Of a stretch of DNA of 64,000 bases, positions 26,014 through 36,255 are shown piece after piece. The stretch spans positions 124,001-188,000 of the forward strand of contig NZ_JAFBCZ010000005.1 in assembly GCF_016907925.1 (NCBI RefSeq), read 5' to 3'. Under the pieces are notes generated by a model. That model saw only the letters and a program-made list of their open reading frames with translations, searched no databases and had not been told where the DNA came from. The position numbers were made by a program, and so were the translations under genes. How positions within the stretch are numbered: the stretch's first letter is position 1; each line of letters begins with the position of its first letter. Source of the stretch: Herpetosiphon giganteus. GTDB lineage: Bacteria; Chloroflexota; Chloroflexia; Chloroflexales; Herpetosiphonaceae.

Positions 26014-26159
26014 CATGGGATTTTCCCCCTTATACGTATGCGGAGCAGCGTGGCTCCATTTCAATGGGTCTCCCGTTCCGTTCATCCACCAAGTTAATTT
26101 CTTTGTAATTCCAGTGAAATTATAAAGAAATGTTTATAAAAGTCAATGATTTTTAAGAA

Positions 26160-26720
26160 ACCAAAAGAATTAGACCAAAACCGCGAAGGCTTGTTTTTGA
26201 TCCACGAAGGACACGAAGGGCCGAAACCGCGAAGGACGCGAAGATCACGAAGGATACATTTTTAGCCACGAATTGCACGAATTCCACGAAGAGCAGAAAC
26301 CGCGAAGGACGCGAAGATCACGAAGACGAGCACTGGGGGGACTCGTATCAATCAAAACAATCCACGGAGAAACATTAGGGGGTGCTGGGGGATGAAAACC
26401 CCCGGCGTTTCCCTCCGGCGGAGGGACGGAAGGGAGGCGAAACGAATGTTAAACAATCAGCGATGAGTAAAAACGAAACCGCAAAGATTTTTCGCCACGA
26501 ATTACACGAAGCACGCGAAGGTTACGTTTTTTTGCCACAGATTGGCACAGATTATTGTGATTATTGTTCCTATCTCTTATAGCTCTGAGCCAAAATCCCT
26601 ATATTCTCTGCGCCGCTTCGTTAAACGAACAGGTATTTAACGCAGAGTTGAATTTCCGATCCCCAGTTCCCAACAACCGATCCCCTTACCCCTCTGTTCT
26701 TTTTTACTTCTAGCATGAAT
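26160..26720. repeat. Repeat-rich region between LPMO and GH9 genes
   Basis: It contains several tracts of near-9-bp units (CACGAAGGA, CGCGAAGGA, CGCGAAGAT), ACGAATTGCACGAATTCCACGAA, CCACAGATTGGCACAGATTATTG and AACGCAGAG. It also holds a GC-rich palindromic patch CCCCCGGCG...CTCCGGCGGAGG near 26400. The whole 930-bp gap (26014-26943) contains no credible gene. Confidence 0.75.
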
Positions 26721-26943
26721 TAACTATTGTAGCGCTAGAACATTGACAGGATTGTAAAAATCATTTAATCTTTGCCTCAATAAATTTGGGAACGCTCTCA
26801 AATACTAGGCATAATCAATCAGCTAGCGATAGACCTTAGCTCTTTGATTTAGTGAGACCGATCCCAGATGCTGCTCTGATTGCTTACGTTGCACTATTGC
26901 AGCAGCTATGTGTGTTGCAATAGCCCAAAAAAGGATCGACCAA

Positions 26944-29376
26944 ATGAAGCTTCATTTCCAACGGCGGAAACGATCGCGCACGCTGATAGCGGCTTGTAGC
27001 ACCGTTGCCCTGACTGCTAGCGTGGCTTTTGGTAATATTTCCTCGGTGTTTGGCGTTGTTCAGCACGAATCCTCAAATACCACTCCCGCAAATCTGCCTT
27101 CAGCTGCCCTAGCGGCTTCCTCGCTGATTCGGGTTAATCAACATGGCTATTTGCCGAATGCAGTTAAGCGTGCCAGCCTTGTCAATAGCAGCAACTCGCC
27201 AGTAGCTTGGCAATTGCGCAATAGCTCAGGCGCGACGGTGCTTTCGGGCACTACTACGGTTTTTGGCTATGATGCTAGTTCCGGCGATACGCTGCACATT
27301 ATCGATTTTTCGGGCTACACTGGCACTGGCAGTAACTTTACGTTGGCTGCCGCAGGTAATACCAGCCATCAATTTGATATTAGCTCAACGGTTTATCGCC
27401 AATTAAAATACGATGCACTGGCCTATTTCTACCATAACCGCAGCGGGATTGCGATTACCATGCCTTATGCTGGGCGCAACGATCTGACGCGTCCCGCTGG
27501 CCATATTGGCATCGCTCCCAATCGTGGCGATACGAATGTGCCATGTGCTGGCGGCACTGGCTGTAATTATTCGCTGAATGTGGTTGGCGGCTGGTACGAT
27601 GCTGGCGATCATGGCAAGTATGTCGTTAATGGTGGAATTTCCGTCTGGACATTGCTCAATCAATATGAGCGCAACCAATATTTTGGTTCGTCAGCAGCCG
27701 ATTTTGGCGATGGCCGCATGAATATTCCTGAAAATGGCAATGGCGTGGCCGATTTGCTCGACGAAGCACGCTGGGAATTGGATTTTATGCTGCGTATGCA
27801 AGTGCCTGCTGGTCAGCCCCGCGCTGGCATGGTGCACCACAAAATGCACGATGCCAACTGGACGGGCATTCCATTGCGGCCTGATCAAGATTCGCAAGAG
27901 CGGGTGTTGCGGCCACCAAGCACCGCTGCAACCTTGAACTTGGCTGCAACCGCCGCCCAAGGCTCACGGATCTGGCGCTCGATTGATCCAGCTTATTCGG
28001 CGCGTTTGTTGAGCGCCGCCGAAACCGCTTGGGCAGCTGCCCGCGCCAACCCCAACGTGATTGCGTTGGATAGCGATGGCACTGGCGGCGGTTCATATGG
28101 CGATCCGCAAGTTGGCGACGAATTTTATTGGGCCGCCAGCGAGCTATACATCACCACTGGCAAAGCTGAATACAAGAGCTATTTGCAAAGCTCAAGCTAC
28201 TATCAAGATGTGCCGAGCGACTATAGCAGCCGTGAACCAGCCATGACTTGGGGCACAACCGAAGCGCTGGGCACGATTTCGTTAGCCGTTGTACCCAATG
28301 GTTTCAACAGTAGCGAATTGGCTGGCGTGCGCAACGCAATCACCAGCGCTGCTACGGTCTTTGCGAATAATGTTTCAACCCAAGGCTATGGCACGCCGTT
28401 GAGTGCGCCAAGCACTGGCTATCCGTGGGGTTCCAACTCGTTTGTCTTGAATAATGGGATTATTTTGGGCTTGGCCCACGATTTCACTGGCAATGCGAGC
28501 TATCTGAATGCCATGAGCCAAGGCATGGATTATCTGCTTGGACGCAACGCGATGGATAAATCGTATGTGACTGGCTATGGCGAAAACCCGCTGCAAAATC
28601 CGCATCACCGTTTCTGGGCGTTTCAAGCCAATGGCAGTTTTCCACGTCCGCCAGCAGGGGCAGTTTCTGGTGGCCCAAATTCGGCCTTGCAAGACCCGTA
28701 TGCTCAAAGCATTGGCCTGCCTGGCTGCAAAGCCCAAAAATGTTTTGTCGATCATATTGAATCGTGGTCAACCAACGAAATTACAATCAACTGGAATGCG
28801 CCGTTGGCTTGGGTTGCAGCCTATCTTGATGAAAAAGCTGGCGCGGTAACGCCACCAACGCCAATTCCAGCGACGGCAACGCCAATTCCGGCGACGGCCA
28901 CGCCACGACCAGCGACGGCAACGCCAATTCCGGCAACCGCTACCCCGATTGGCCCAACCGCGACGGCTACGCCGATCGTGCCAACTGCCACGCCACGGCC
29001 AGCAACCGCCACGCCTGTGCCAAGCAACACGCCGGTTGTGCCAACCCAAACCAATGGCAGCTGCCAAGTGACTTACACTGTTTCTAATCAGTGGCCAACG
29101 GGCTTTACCGCCGATGTGACAATTAAAAACAATGGTGCGGCGATCAACGGCTGGAATTTAGCTTGGGCATTTGCTGGCAATCAGCAAATTGGCAATTTGT
29201 GGAATGGCAATCTGAGCCAAGTTGGCCAAGCAGTGAATGTGACCAACGTCAACTGGAACGGCTATTTGGCAACTGGCGGCACGGCGAGCTTTGGTATGCA
29301 AGCCAGCTTTAGCGGCACGAATGCCAAACCAAGCAGCTTCAGCTTGAACGGCGTTGCCTGTAGCGTTGCTCCATAA
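26944..29376 (+). CDS. Glycoside hydrolase family 9 endoglucanase with CBM2
   Basis: A secreted cellulase. In order: a basic signal peptide (1-about 32), an Ig-like CelD_N domain (about 60-140, IRVNQHGYLPNAVKRA), a GH9 catalytic domain (about 145-625) with WYDAGDHGKY (D219 and D222), NPHHRFWAF (about 552) and a probable acid E near 612 in STNEITINWNAPLAW, a PATATPIPATATP-type linker (about 635-700), and a C-terminal cellulose-binding CBM2 (SCQVTYTVSNQWPTGF...). ATG 26944 has AAAGGA upstream and gives the signal peptide. It is divergent from the LPMO gene, a likely functional partner. Confidence 0.94.
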   Translation: MKLHFQRRKRSRTLIAACSTVALTASVAFGNISSVFGVVQHESSNTTPANLPSAALAASSLIRVNQHGYLPNAVKRASLVNSSNSPVAWQLRNSSGATVLSGTTTVFGYDASSGDTLHIIDFSGYTGTGSNFTLAAAGNTSHQFDISSTVYRQLKYDALAYFYHNRSGIAITMPYAGRNDLTRPAGHIGIAPNRGDTNVPCAGGTGCNYSLNVVGGWYDAGDHGKYVVNGGISVWTLLNQYERNQYFGSSAADFGDGRMNIPENGNGVADLLDEARWELDFMLRMQVPAGQPRAGMVHHKMHDANWTGIPLRPDQDSQERVLRPPSTAATLNLAATAAQGSRIWRSIDPAYSARLLSAAETAWAAARANPNVIALDSDGTGGGSYGDPQVGDEFYWAASELYITTGKAEYKSYLQSSSYYQDVPSDYSSREPAMTWGTTEALGTISLAVVPNGFNSSELAGVRNAITSAATVFANNVSTQGYGTPLSAPSTGYPWGSNSFVLNNGIILGLAHDFTGNASYLNAMSQGMDYLLGRNAMDKSYVTGYGENPLQNPHHRFWAFQANGSFPRPPAGAVSGGPNSALQDPYAQSIGLPGCKAQKCFVDHIESWSTNEITINWNAPLAWVAAYLDEKAGAVTPPTPIPATATPIPATATPRPATATPIPATATPIGPTATATPIVPTATPRPATATPVPSNTPVVPTQTNGSCQVTYTVSNQWPTGFTADVTIKNNGAAINGWNLAWAFAGNQQIGNLWNGNLSQVGQAVNVTNVNWNGYLATGGTASFGMQASFSGTNAKPSSFSLNGVACSVAP

Positions 29377-29383
29377 GCAATGA

Positions 29384-29526
29384 TCCCCTCACCCCAACCC
29401 CTCTCCCGCCTAGCGAGAGAGGGGCTTCATATATTGGATTGTCGATGAATCGTGATGGAAACTCCGATTTTGGTGGCTCCTCCTCGCCCGCGTTTCAGTG
29501 GGCGAGGAGGCTGGGATGTGAGGGAA
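29384..29526. repeat. Dispersed palindromic repeat, copy 3
   Basis: Outer arms are CCCCTCACCCCAACCCC on the left and a mutated GGATGTGAGGG on the right. Internal stems are CCCCTCTC.../GAGAGAGGGG and CCTCCTCGCCC/GGGCGAGGAGG. It begins 8 bp after the GH9 stop, where it could also act as the 3' end of the transcript. Confidence 0.8.
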
Positions 29527-29590
29527 GTCGCTACCGCAGGACTTTTTTAACCACGAAAAATGGATAGGCCAAGATGCAGACGGAATGCAA

Positions 29591-30692
29591 TTAAATGATA
29601 AACTTTTCATTGACATAACATAATTCGTCGTTGGCATATACTTCTGCGTGGTGCAAATCGCAGACTAAATCCCAGTGCAATGTTGATTGATTTGTGCCGC
29701 CGCATTCAGGATAGGCGTTGCCCAGCGCGAGATGCATAGTGCCAGCCATCTTTTCATCAAAAATGGTTTGGCCCGTTGGCTGCGTAATGCCTGGGTTGAG
29801 GCCGAAGGCAACTTCACCAATGAAGCGCGCGCCTGCATCAAGCTCCAACATCGCGTGCGGAAAATCTTGGCCTTGTTCAGCGCTAGCTTGGGTTACTTTG
29901 CCTGCTTCGATCACTAGTTGAATGCCACTCACCAAATTACCCAGATAGAGGCTCGGGTGGCTGATGCTTAATCGGCCATTGACTGAATCTTCAATTGGTG
30001 CGGTAAAAACTTCGCCATCAGGCAAATTGCGCTTGCCAGCACAATTAATCCAGATGCGATCGTCGCAGCGATAGCTCAAATCGACCCCTGGGCCTTGCAT
30101 GCGAATTGTGCGACATGTGTTGAGAAAATCAGTAATTTTTTGCTGTTGCTGATAGATTGTTTGCCATGCTTTGACCGGATCAGGCTGATCGAGCAGACAG
30201 GCTTTAACCACTAAATCCTCAAAATCCCACAGCGACATGCCTGCATCTTGGGCAAAGGCCTGAGTTGGATAGATCACATCGCACCAGCGTAAGTGGTTTT
30301 GCGCCGCTTTGGCGTTGAATAAGGCTTGGACTGAACTCGCAGCTTGGCTTCTCAATTGTTGGCGTTGTTGATCAACGTGATTGAATTGTTTGGTATTAAT
30401 TTCACTGTAAATATCGCACCAAGCGCTCATCGTTTCGATTTCGTGGGTTAGCGTACTAGGGCTAAATTGCAGCTGAGCGTCGTTGCCCTCTTTAAAACAA
30501 AATTTCGCTAAATACAGGGTCGATAATTCTGGGAATAATCTTGGCTCCTGCGTGCAGCGCCTAGCGATAGAGCGCATACAACAATGGTTTAGCGATAGCC
30601 TCGCCTTGAATTCGCAGCAAATCGTTTGGTTGCAGTTCTAAGGAATGCTGCACAATAATTTTTGCCAACTGCTGCCAACGCTGATCAAACAC
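29591..30692 (-). pseudogene. M29-family aminopeptidase, disrupted near the N-terminus
   Basis: M29 (AmpS/AmpT-like) metallo-aminopeptidases have about 370-410 residues. The N-terminal part FDQRWQQLAKIIVQHSLELQPNDLL...ALYR (30692-30562, GTG start after GGAGG) ends at a TAG where family members have Glu (ALYREALHAGA). The same frame continues ALHAGAKII after the stop. The rest, PRLFPELSTLYLAKF to the end, lies in another frame (to 29591). So there is one nonsense change and one nearby frameshift. All expected metal-site regions remain in the C-terminal part (DGEVFTAP, GEVAFG, HLALGNAYPECGG, HWDLV). Confidence 0.75.
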
Positions 30693-30880
30693 ACCCGCCT
30701 CCAAATCCACAAAACAAGATTCAACTGAGTATAGCGAGGTTGTCAAAGAGGGATCGGGGATTAGGGGCTAGGGATCAGGGGCGAGATATAGCGGAGAGAA
30801 CTGTTCATTCTTCGTGCTCTTCGTGTCCTTCGTGGTTTCAACTTGTAAGCACACGCATTAGGCTACTTGTTGCATCAAAT

Positions 30881-30909
30881 TTGACAGCCAAAACAGTCTG
30901 TGCTATAAT
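30881..30909 (+). promoter_or_regulatory. Sigma-A-type promoter of tRNA-Ala
   Basis: TTGACA (30881-30886) and TATAAT (30904-30909) are exact consensus with 17 bp spacing. The predicted start is about 30 nt before the mature tRNA. Confidence 0.9.
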
Positions 30910-30946
30910 CGCCCGCGTTGTGAACAAACACACAACACCAACAAAT

Positions 30947-31022
30947 GGGGGTGTAGCTCACTTGGTAGAGCGTCGCAATGGCATTGCGAAGGTAAGGGGT
31001 TCGATCCCCCTCACCTCCACCA
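30947..31022 (+). tRNA. tRNA-Ala(GGC)
   Basis: The 76-nt cloverleaf folds fully: acceptor GGGGGTG/CACCTCC with one G-U pair, D arm GCTC...GAGC, anticodon stem TCGCA/TGCGA with loop ATGGCAT, and T arm AGGGG-TTCGATC-CCCCT. The anticodon is GGC, reading GCC/GCU alanine codons. The 3' CCA is encoded. It is a single-gene unit with its own consensus promoter and terminator. Confidence 0.97.
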
Positions 31023-31026
31023 AACT

Positions 31027-31056
31027 AACTCAAGGCTAATCCCTTGAGTTTTTTGT
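31027..31056 (+). terminator. Terminator of tRNA-Ala
   Basis: The 9-bp stem AACTCAAGG/CCTTGAGTT has a 6-nt loop and is followed by a T-run (TTTTTTG). It lies 5 bp after the tRNA. Confidence 0.9.
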
Positions 31057-31139
31057 TTTAGCGCTGCAAAAGCGCCTGCTGCTGCGGGTATAATAGGCCT
31101 CTGTCACGACCACCAGCCCGTTGCATTAAGGATTATTCG

Positions 31140-31619
31140 ATGCAGATTCGTGAAGCTCGCTTTGATGAACATAGCCAAGCGTTGGAGCTTATTCGCCAAG
31201 CCTTTGTTGAATATGCAACGCTGCTTGACCCGCCATCCAGCGTTGGTTGGGAAACAGTTGAGAGCTTTCGGGCACGCATGGGCGATGGCGGCGTGTTGGT
31301 GCTTGAATCCAACCAGCAATTAATTGGCTGTGTGCTCTACGAACGGCGGGGCAACGATACGCTGTATCTTGGGCGTTTATCAGTCTTGCCAGCCTATCGC
31401 GGCCAAGGCTTGGCCAAACAGTTGGTGGCGGCGGTCGAAGCAATTGCCCAGGCAGAAGCGCGCCGGATCATTCAGATTGGCGTGCGCCTAGCCTTGCCAA
31501 AGCTGATCGCCATGTATCAACAATTAGGCTATACAATTACCGAATATCATAGCCACCAAGGCTACACCGAGCCAACCTATGTCACCATGCAGCATCATTT
31601 AGCTCCAACCACAGCCTAA
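31140..31619 (+). CDS. GNAT-family N-acetyltransferase
   Basis: The 159-residue single-domain GNAT has the acetyl-CoA pyrophosphate-binding motif near LPAYRGQGLAKQL (Q/RxxGxG/A), preceded by the strand TLYLGRLSVL and followed by QIGVRLALPKLIAMYQQLGYTI. The substrate is unknown. AAGGA precedes the ATG. It stops 15 bp before smc and is probably co-transcribed with it. Confidence 0.9.
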   Translation: MQIREARFDEHSQALELIRQAFVEYATLLDPPSSVGWETVESFRARMGDGGVLVLESNQQLIGCVLYERRGNDTLYLGRLSVLPAYRGQGLAKQLVAAVEAIAQAEARRIIQIGVRLALPKLIAMYQQLGYTITEYHSHQGYTEPTYVTMQHHLAPTTA

Positions 31620-31634
31620 AAAGTAGGGTTTTGC

Positions 31635-34600
31635 ATGTATCTCAAACGACTTGAAATTCAGGGATTTAAGACTTTTGCCAATCGCACAGTGATTGAGTTT
31701 CCCTTGGGCGTGACCGCGATTGTCGGCCCAAATGGCAGCGGCAAATCCAACGTCACCGATGCAATTCGCTGGGTGCTGGGCGAGCAAAGTTTCTCGGCCT
31801 TGCGCTGTCGCCGCACCGAAGATTTGATTTATAGTGGCGGTGGCAAGCGCGCGGCCCAAGGCATGGCCGAAGTAGCTTTGACGATCGACAATACTGATCG
31901 TACCTTGCCACTCGATTTCAACGAAGTGACGATTATGCGCCGCTCGTTTCGGTCTGGCGAGAACGAATATTTCTTGAATAAAAATAAAGTTCGTTTGCGC
32001 GACATTCAAGAAGCCACCTCGCCCTTGGCTTCAAGTTATACCCTGATTAATCAAGGACTCGTTGATGCAGCCCTGACCTTACGCCCAGAAGAGCGCCGCA
32101 GCTTATTTGAAGATGCGGCCTCGATTAGCCTTTCGGTCAGCAAACGCGCCGAGGCCGAACGGCGGCTCAAACAAACCGAAGAAAATTTGGGCCGAATCTT
32201 GGACACTTTGGCCGAAATCGAGCCACGTTTGAAGGTGCTGCGCCGCCAAGCCCGCGAAGCAGAGCAAGTGCATGAAATTGAAACAGCCTTGCAACAAGCC
32301 TTGCTCGTGGCCTATCGTCGCCAGTGGCAAGCAGCCCAAAGCCTGGTTGCCCAAGCAGAAACAACCTTTGCCGCTGCCGAACAAGCCTTGGCCCACGCCC
32401 AAACTGAACATTCGCAAAGCGAACATCAGCTTGGCGAACTTCGCCAGCAGCGTGATTCCCAGCAGCAGATTGTCGAACAGCAACAGCAGCAATTAGCCCA
32501 ATTTGAGCGTGAATGGGAAACCATCGAGCGTGAATGGGCGGTCTTGAGCGAGCGCCAACAAGCGCTGATTACGCGCCGCGATGAAGCCAACGAGCGCCAA
32601 CAAACCTTTGAGCACGAGCAAAATCAAGCCCACGCTCGCGCCCTTGAGTTGGCCGAACAAGCAGCCCAAGCGCAGGCTGCCTTGCTGGCTCAACGCCAAG
32701 CGCTGAGTACGATTGAAGCTGGCGAACAAGCCACAATTGCTGCCCGCCGCGAAGCAGAGCAGGCGCTGAAACAGGCTGAAGCAGCAGCCTTGCAAGCCAG
32801 CAAAGCCTTGAATGAAGCCGAGCAGCGCGCCAAGATCCAGCACGAGCGCTGGCAAGCCTTAGCCAACGAGTTAGCTGCTAATCAACAAAAACTTGCCGCG
32901 AGCCAAGAGCGCATTCAGCAGGCCCAAACTCAGCACGAGCAAGCCCAAGCGCTGTATCAACAAGCAGAGCTTGAATTTAATCAAGCCCAAACTAATGAAG
33001 AAGCAGCCCAAAAAAGCTTGCTCGAAGCCCGCAATCTGCGTCGTGAGCACGAAGAAGCGGTAGCCTACGCCCGCCGCGAAGCCGATGCCTTGCATAGCCG
33101 CTTGGATGCATTGCGGCGAACTGCCGCTGCTGGCGCTGGCATGTTTACTGGGGTGCGCGCCGCGTTGCAGTGGGCCGAAAAACAGCAACGCCAATTTGCC
33201 GTGGTTGCTAGCGTTATCGAAGTGCCTGCCGAGCTAGAAACCGCCTTGGAAGTGGCTTTGGGCGCACGCTTGCAAAATATTATTGTGCCCCAATGGGACG
33301 ATGCCGAAGCTGCGATTGCCGAACTCAAACGCAGCGATGCAGGCCGCGCGACCTTCTTGCCCTTGGATAGCCTGCGCTCGCCGCGCCCAAGCCGCATTCC
33401 CCAAGCCAAGGGCGTTTTGGGGGTGGCTAGCGAGTTAGTCAACTATGCCGAAAACTATGAGCGCGCAGTTCAGCACCTACTTGGCCGCACAATTGTGGTT
33501 GAAGATTTAGCTACAGCGCGTCGTATTTTGGCCGAATTGGATGGTGGTTGGACGATTGTGACGCTTGGCGGCGAGCAAGTTGGCTCATCGGGGGCCATGA
33601 CTGGCGGGGCCAAAACCCGTGAAGCTGGCACACTGCGCCGCGAACGTGAATTGCGCGAGTTGCCAACCCAACTTGCCAACGCTCAACAGCAACTTGCCAG
33701 CAATGAACAAATCCTCAAACAAGCGATTGACACGATTGGTGCTGCTGAAAAAGCTGTCCGCGAGGCAGACCACGTGCGGCGCACCAATCGCAGTGCCATG
33801 GAAAAAGCCCGCGATAGCCTTGCCCAACGCCAACGTGGCCTGCAACAAATTGAGCAAGAGCACCAATGGCAAGCGCTGCGCAGCACCAATGTGCAACAAG
33901 AGCAAGCGAGCCTTAGCGAGCAAATCGCTGCCAGCCAAGCAGAAATTGAGCGCCATCAAACGTTTGTTGCTGAGCATGAACGCTTGGTTGCTGCCGCGCG
34001 CAATCAGGCCGAAACGGCTGCTGATGCCAGTCGGGCCAGCGAAGAGCGGGTTGCTGCTGCCCGCGCCGCGATTGTGTCGAGCGATGCAACCTTGCAAGCA
34101 ACCCAACGCGCGCAACGCGATCAACAGCAGCTGATCGATGGATTGGTTCGGCGCAGCCGCGATGATCAACAACGCCAACACGAATTGGCCGAGCAATTGG
34201 CCTTGACTGAGGCCCAGAGCGTCGTTTTAGCTGAGCGTCGCCAGCAAGCCAGCGCCCAACGTGAAGCCGCCAATGCCGAACAAGCGCCATTGCTTGAAGC
34301 GCTCAATCGCATTAATGGAGCATTGCAGCAAGCAGAGCAGCATGAACGAGTAGCAGCGCAAGCGTTTGTTCAAGCTCAAGCCAGCCTCAGCCGCGCCGAA
34401 AGCCAAGTTGCTAGCGCCAATACCCGCCGCGACCATGTGTGGGAACGTTGCGCCGAAGAAAATATCGATATTGAGCAGCTGGATTTGAGCCAAACTGCTG
34501 AATTTGAGCAAGCTGAACTTTCGGCTCAAGCCCTCAACGAGCACATCGATCAATTGCGCAATAAATTGCGGCGGATGGGCACGATTAACCCGCTTGCACC

Positions 34601-35213
34601 GCAAGAATACACCGAACTTGGCGAACGCCATCAATTTCTAACCGAGCAAGTGCGGGATATTCGCCACGCTGCTGATGGCTTGCGCGAGTTGATTAACGAG
34701 CTTGAAACGGCCATGAACAGCCGTTTTGCCCAAACATTTAGCGCGGTAGCCGAGGAATTTAGCCAAGCCTTTACCCGTTTGTTTGGCGGTGGGACGGCGC
34801 AGTTAATTTTGAACGATCCAAATAGTAGCGAAAGTGGGATTGATATTATCGCTCAGCCGCCAGGCAAGCGCCGCCAACCGCTATCGTTGCTCTCTGGCGG
34901 CGAGCGTTCGTTGACCGCAGTGGCTTTGCTGGTTGCCTTGTTGAAAGTTAATCCCACGCCGTTTTGCGTGATGGACGAAGTTGACGCAGCCTTGGATGAA
35001 GCCAATGTTGTGCGACTTCGTGAACAATTACTTGAGATGAGCCAACATACCCAATTTGTGTTGGTGACGCATAATCGTGGTACTGTAGAAGCGGCTTCAA
35101 CTCTTTATGGCGTTACAATGAATCCTGATGGAGCCTCGAAAATTTTATCGATTCGCTTGGATCAGTTGGTCGATGATGGTGGAGCAGTGCGCATTGTTGA
35201 GACTGTTGGTTAA
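31635..35213 (+). CDS. smc: Chromosome segregation protein SMC
   Basis: SMC is the ATPase of the bacterial condensin and forms a long coiled-coil dimer that organises the chromosome. The 1192 residues include the Walker A GPNGSGKS (31-38), a long Gln/Ala/Glu-rich coiled coil, the hinge (about 500-660, from [12 protein letters not shown]), a second coiled coil, the signature [14 protein letters not shown] (about 1088) and Walker [13 protein letters not shown] (about 1110). The gene is complete. ScpA/ScpB genes are not adjacent. A small secreted-protein gene begins 29 bp downstream. Confidence 0.97.
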   Translation: MYLKRLEIQGFKTFANRTVIEFPLGVTAIVGPNGSGKSNVTDAIRWVLGEQSFSALRCRRTEDLIYSGGGKRAAQGMAEVALTIDNTDRTLPLDFNEVTIMRRSFRSGENEYFLNKNKVRLRDIQEATSPLASSYTLINQGLVDAALTLRPEERRSLFEDAASISLSVSKRAEAERRLKQTEENLGRILDTLAEIEPRLKVLRRQAREAEQVHEIETALQQALLVAYRRQWQAAQSLVAQAETTFAAAEQALAHAQTEHSQSEHQLGELRQQRDSQQQIVEQQQQQLAQFEREWETIEREWAVLSERQQALITRRDEANERQQTFEHEQNQAHARALELAEQAAQAQAALLAQRQALSTIEAGEQATIAARREAEQALKQAEAAALQASKALNEAEQRAKIQHERWQALANELAANQQKLAASQERIQQAQTQHEQAQALYQQAELEFNQAQTNEEAAQKSLLEARNLRREHEEAVAYARREADALHSRLDALRRTAAAGAGMFTGVRAALQWAEKQQRQFAVVASVIEVPAELETALEVALGARLQNIIVPQWDDAEAAIAELKRSDAGRATFLPLDSLRSPRPSRIPQAKGVLGVASELVNYAENYERAVQHLLGRTIVVEDLATARRILAELDGGWTIVTLGGEQVGSSGAMTGGAKTREAGTLRRERELRELPTQLANAQQQLASNEQILKQAIDTIGAAEKAVREADHVRRTNRSAMEKARDSLAQRQRGLQQIEQEHQWQALRSTNVQQEQASLSEQIAASQAEIERHQTFVAEHERLVAAARNQAETAADASRASEERVAAARAAIVSSDATLQATQRAQRDQQQLIDGLVRRSRDDQQRQHELAEQLALTEAQSVVLAERRQQASAQREAANAEQAPLLEALNRINGALQQAEQHERVAAQAFVQAQASLSRAESQVASANTRRDHVWERCAEENIDIEQLDLSQTAEFEQAELSAQALNEHIDQLRNKLRRMGTINPLAPQEYTELGERHQFLTEQVRDIRHAADGLRELINELETAMNSRFAQTFSAVAEEFSQAFTRLFGGGTAQLILNDPNSSESGIDIIAQPPGKRRQPLSLLSGGERSLTAVALLVALLKVNPTPFCVMDEVDAALDEANVVRLREQLLEMSQHTQFVLVTHNRGTVEAASTLYGVTMNPDGASKILSIRLDQLVDDGGAVRIVETVG

Positions 35214-35242
35214 GAAACTACCACACTATCCGGCCAAAGATT

Positions 35243-35803
35243 GTGATACACTCTATGCTGAAACGCCTAGGTTTGGTGGTTTGTTGGGTGGTGTTGGCTA
35301 GTTTGTGGTGGACAAATCTAGCAGCGGCCCATGGCGGCAATTACGTCATTAGTGAAACTCGCGATCAATATTTTGTCGTCGTTTCGTTGGCTCCTGGGCC
35401 GATGAGCGTTGGCCGTGGCGATGCAAGCATTGCCGTGCGTAATAGCAGCGATTTTGCAGCCTTGCCTGTCGATACAATCAGCGTGGTCTTAATTGACCCC
35501 GATGGCGAGGAATTTGGCTATACGCCAGCGCCCGAAAGCCGCCCAGAAGATGCAATTTATGGCTCGCACGATCTTGATTTTTCGAGCAGCGGCGAGTGGC
35601 AATTTTTGCTCCGTTTGACTGAGGCTGGCCAAACCCAAGAATTTCGCACAACGGTTAATGTTGCTGGTGGCATCATGCGCTGGCTCAACGTCATTCTGTA
35701 CATGGTACCAATCATTGTGCTCGCAATTTTAATTACCTTGGCTGCGTTACGCAATCGGATGTTGCGCAAGGCAGCGCTGGAGTCGGATTCCCATGCAACC
35801 TAA
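35243..35803 (+). CDS. Secreted, membrane-anchored protein with predicted N-terminal histidine
   Basis: The 186-residue product has a signal peptide ending AAA, leaving HGGNYVISE at the predicted mature N-terminus, a beta-rich domain of about 110 residues (AVRNSSDFAALPVDTISVVL, EWQFLLRLTEAGQTQEFRT) and a C-terminal membrane helix (about 155-177). I do not recognise a named family; the fold pattern resembles YtkA/FixH-like domains. Its place before a cytochrome c gene and copC, and the His-first mature end, suggest copper binding (inference). The start could be ATG 35255. It overlaps the next gene by 11 bp. Confidence 0.75.
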   Translation: MIHSMLKRLGLVVCWVVLASLWWTNLAAAHGGNYVISETRDQYFVVVSLAPGPMSVGRGDASIAVRNSSDFAALPVDTISVVLIDPDGEEFGYTPAPESRPEDAIYGSHDLDFSSSGEWQFLLRLTEAGQTQEFRTTVNVAGGIMRWLNVILYMVPIIVLAILITLAALRNRMLRKAALESDSHAT

Positions 35804-36251
35804 ATTTAAGCGCTGGCGACTAATTGGTTTGTTGTTGAGCATTGCAATTCCAGGCTTGATTGCTTGTGGCGAGGTAGCCCAACAAGCAACTCTCATCACA
35901 GGTGAGCCAGCCGTGCCCTATATTGAGCCAGCTTTTGGCGAGAAATTAGCCAGCGGTCAAGCTTTATTTGGCCAATATTGCGCCAATTGTCATGGCCAAA
36001 GTGGCGAGGGCATGGGGCCGTTTCCTGCGCTCAACGATGGCATGCATGCCTATTCCCACCCCGATTGGGAATTAATTTCGTTGATTCGCGATGGCAAAAA
36101 TTCAATGCCTGCCTTTGGCTCGCAACTCAGCGAAGACGAAATTATTACAATTATCGCCCGCGTCAAGGCATGGTGGGGGCCTGGCAAGCTTTCCGAGCAA
36201 CGCCAATTGTGTTTGATCTCACCGGGGCCAACTCCCACCTTGATGCGCTAA
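35793..36251 (+). CDS. Mono-haem cytochrome c lipoprotein
   Basis: A lipoprotein signal with lipobox LIAC (C25) is followed by a class I cytochrome c domain. The haem site is CANCH (C63, C66 and H67) and the likely axial Met is M105 in NSMPAFGSQLSEDEI. It would be an electron carrier anchored outside the cytoplasmic membrane. It overlaps the preceding gene and is followed 4 bp later by a His-rich membrane protein, so the three look like one transcription unit. Confidence 0.92.
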   Translation: MQPKFKRWRLIGLLLSIAIPGLIACGEVAQQATLITGEPAVPYIEPAFGEKLASGQALFGQYCANCHGQSGEGMGPFPALNDGMHAYSHPDWELISLIRDGKNSMPAFGSQLSEDEIITIIARVKAWWGPGKLSEQRQLCLISPGPTPTLMR

Positions 36252-36255
36252 ATTC

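Noticed and set aside
26160-26350. CRISPR-like array of short repeats
   Set aside because: Units are about 9 bp, degenerate and contiguous, with no unique spacers of constant length and no cas genes.
26382-26582. 66-codon open frame between the LPMO and GH9 genes
   Set aside because: It lies wholly in degenerate repeat sequence and has no ribosome-binding site or recognisable domain.
104-30909. Shared operator in the rplU and tRNA-Ala promoters (both TTGACAGC...GTCTGT...TATAAT)
   Set aside because: The GTCTGT word is at different offsets and only rplU has the GACAGC/GCTGTC palindrome. The likeness is explained by two consensus promoters.
33585-34196. 203-codon frame antisense to smc (and similar long antisense frames in smc and mfd)
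   Set aside because: Open because of the host gene's codon bias. No start signals or protein features; the sense strand is clearly coding.
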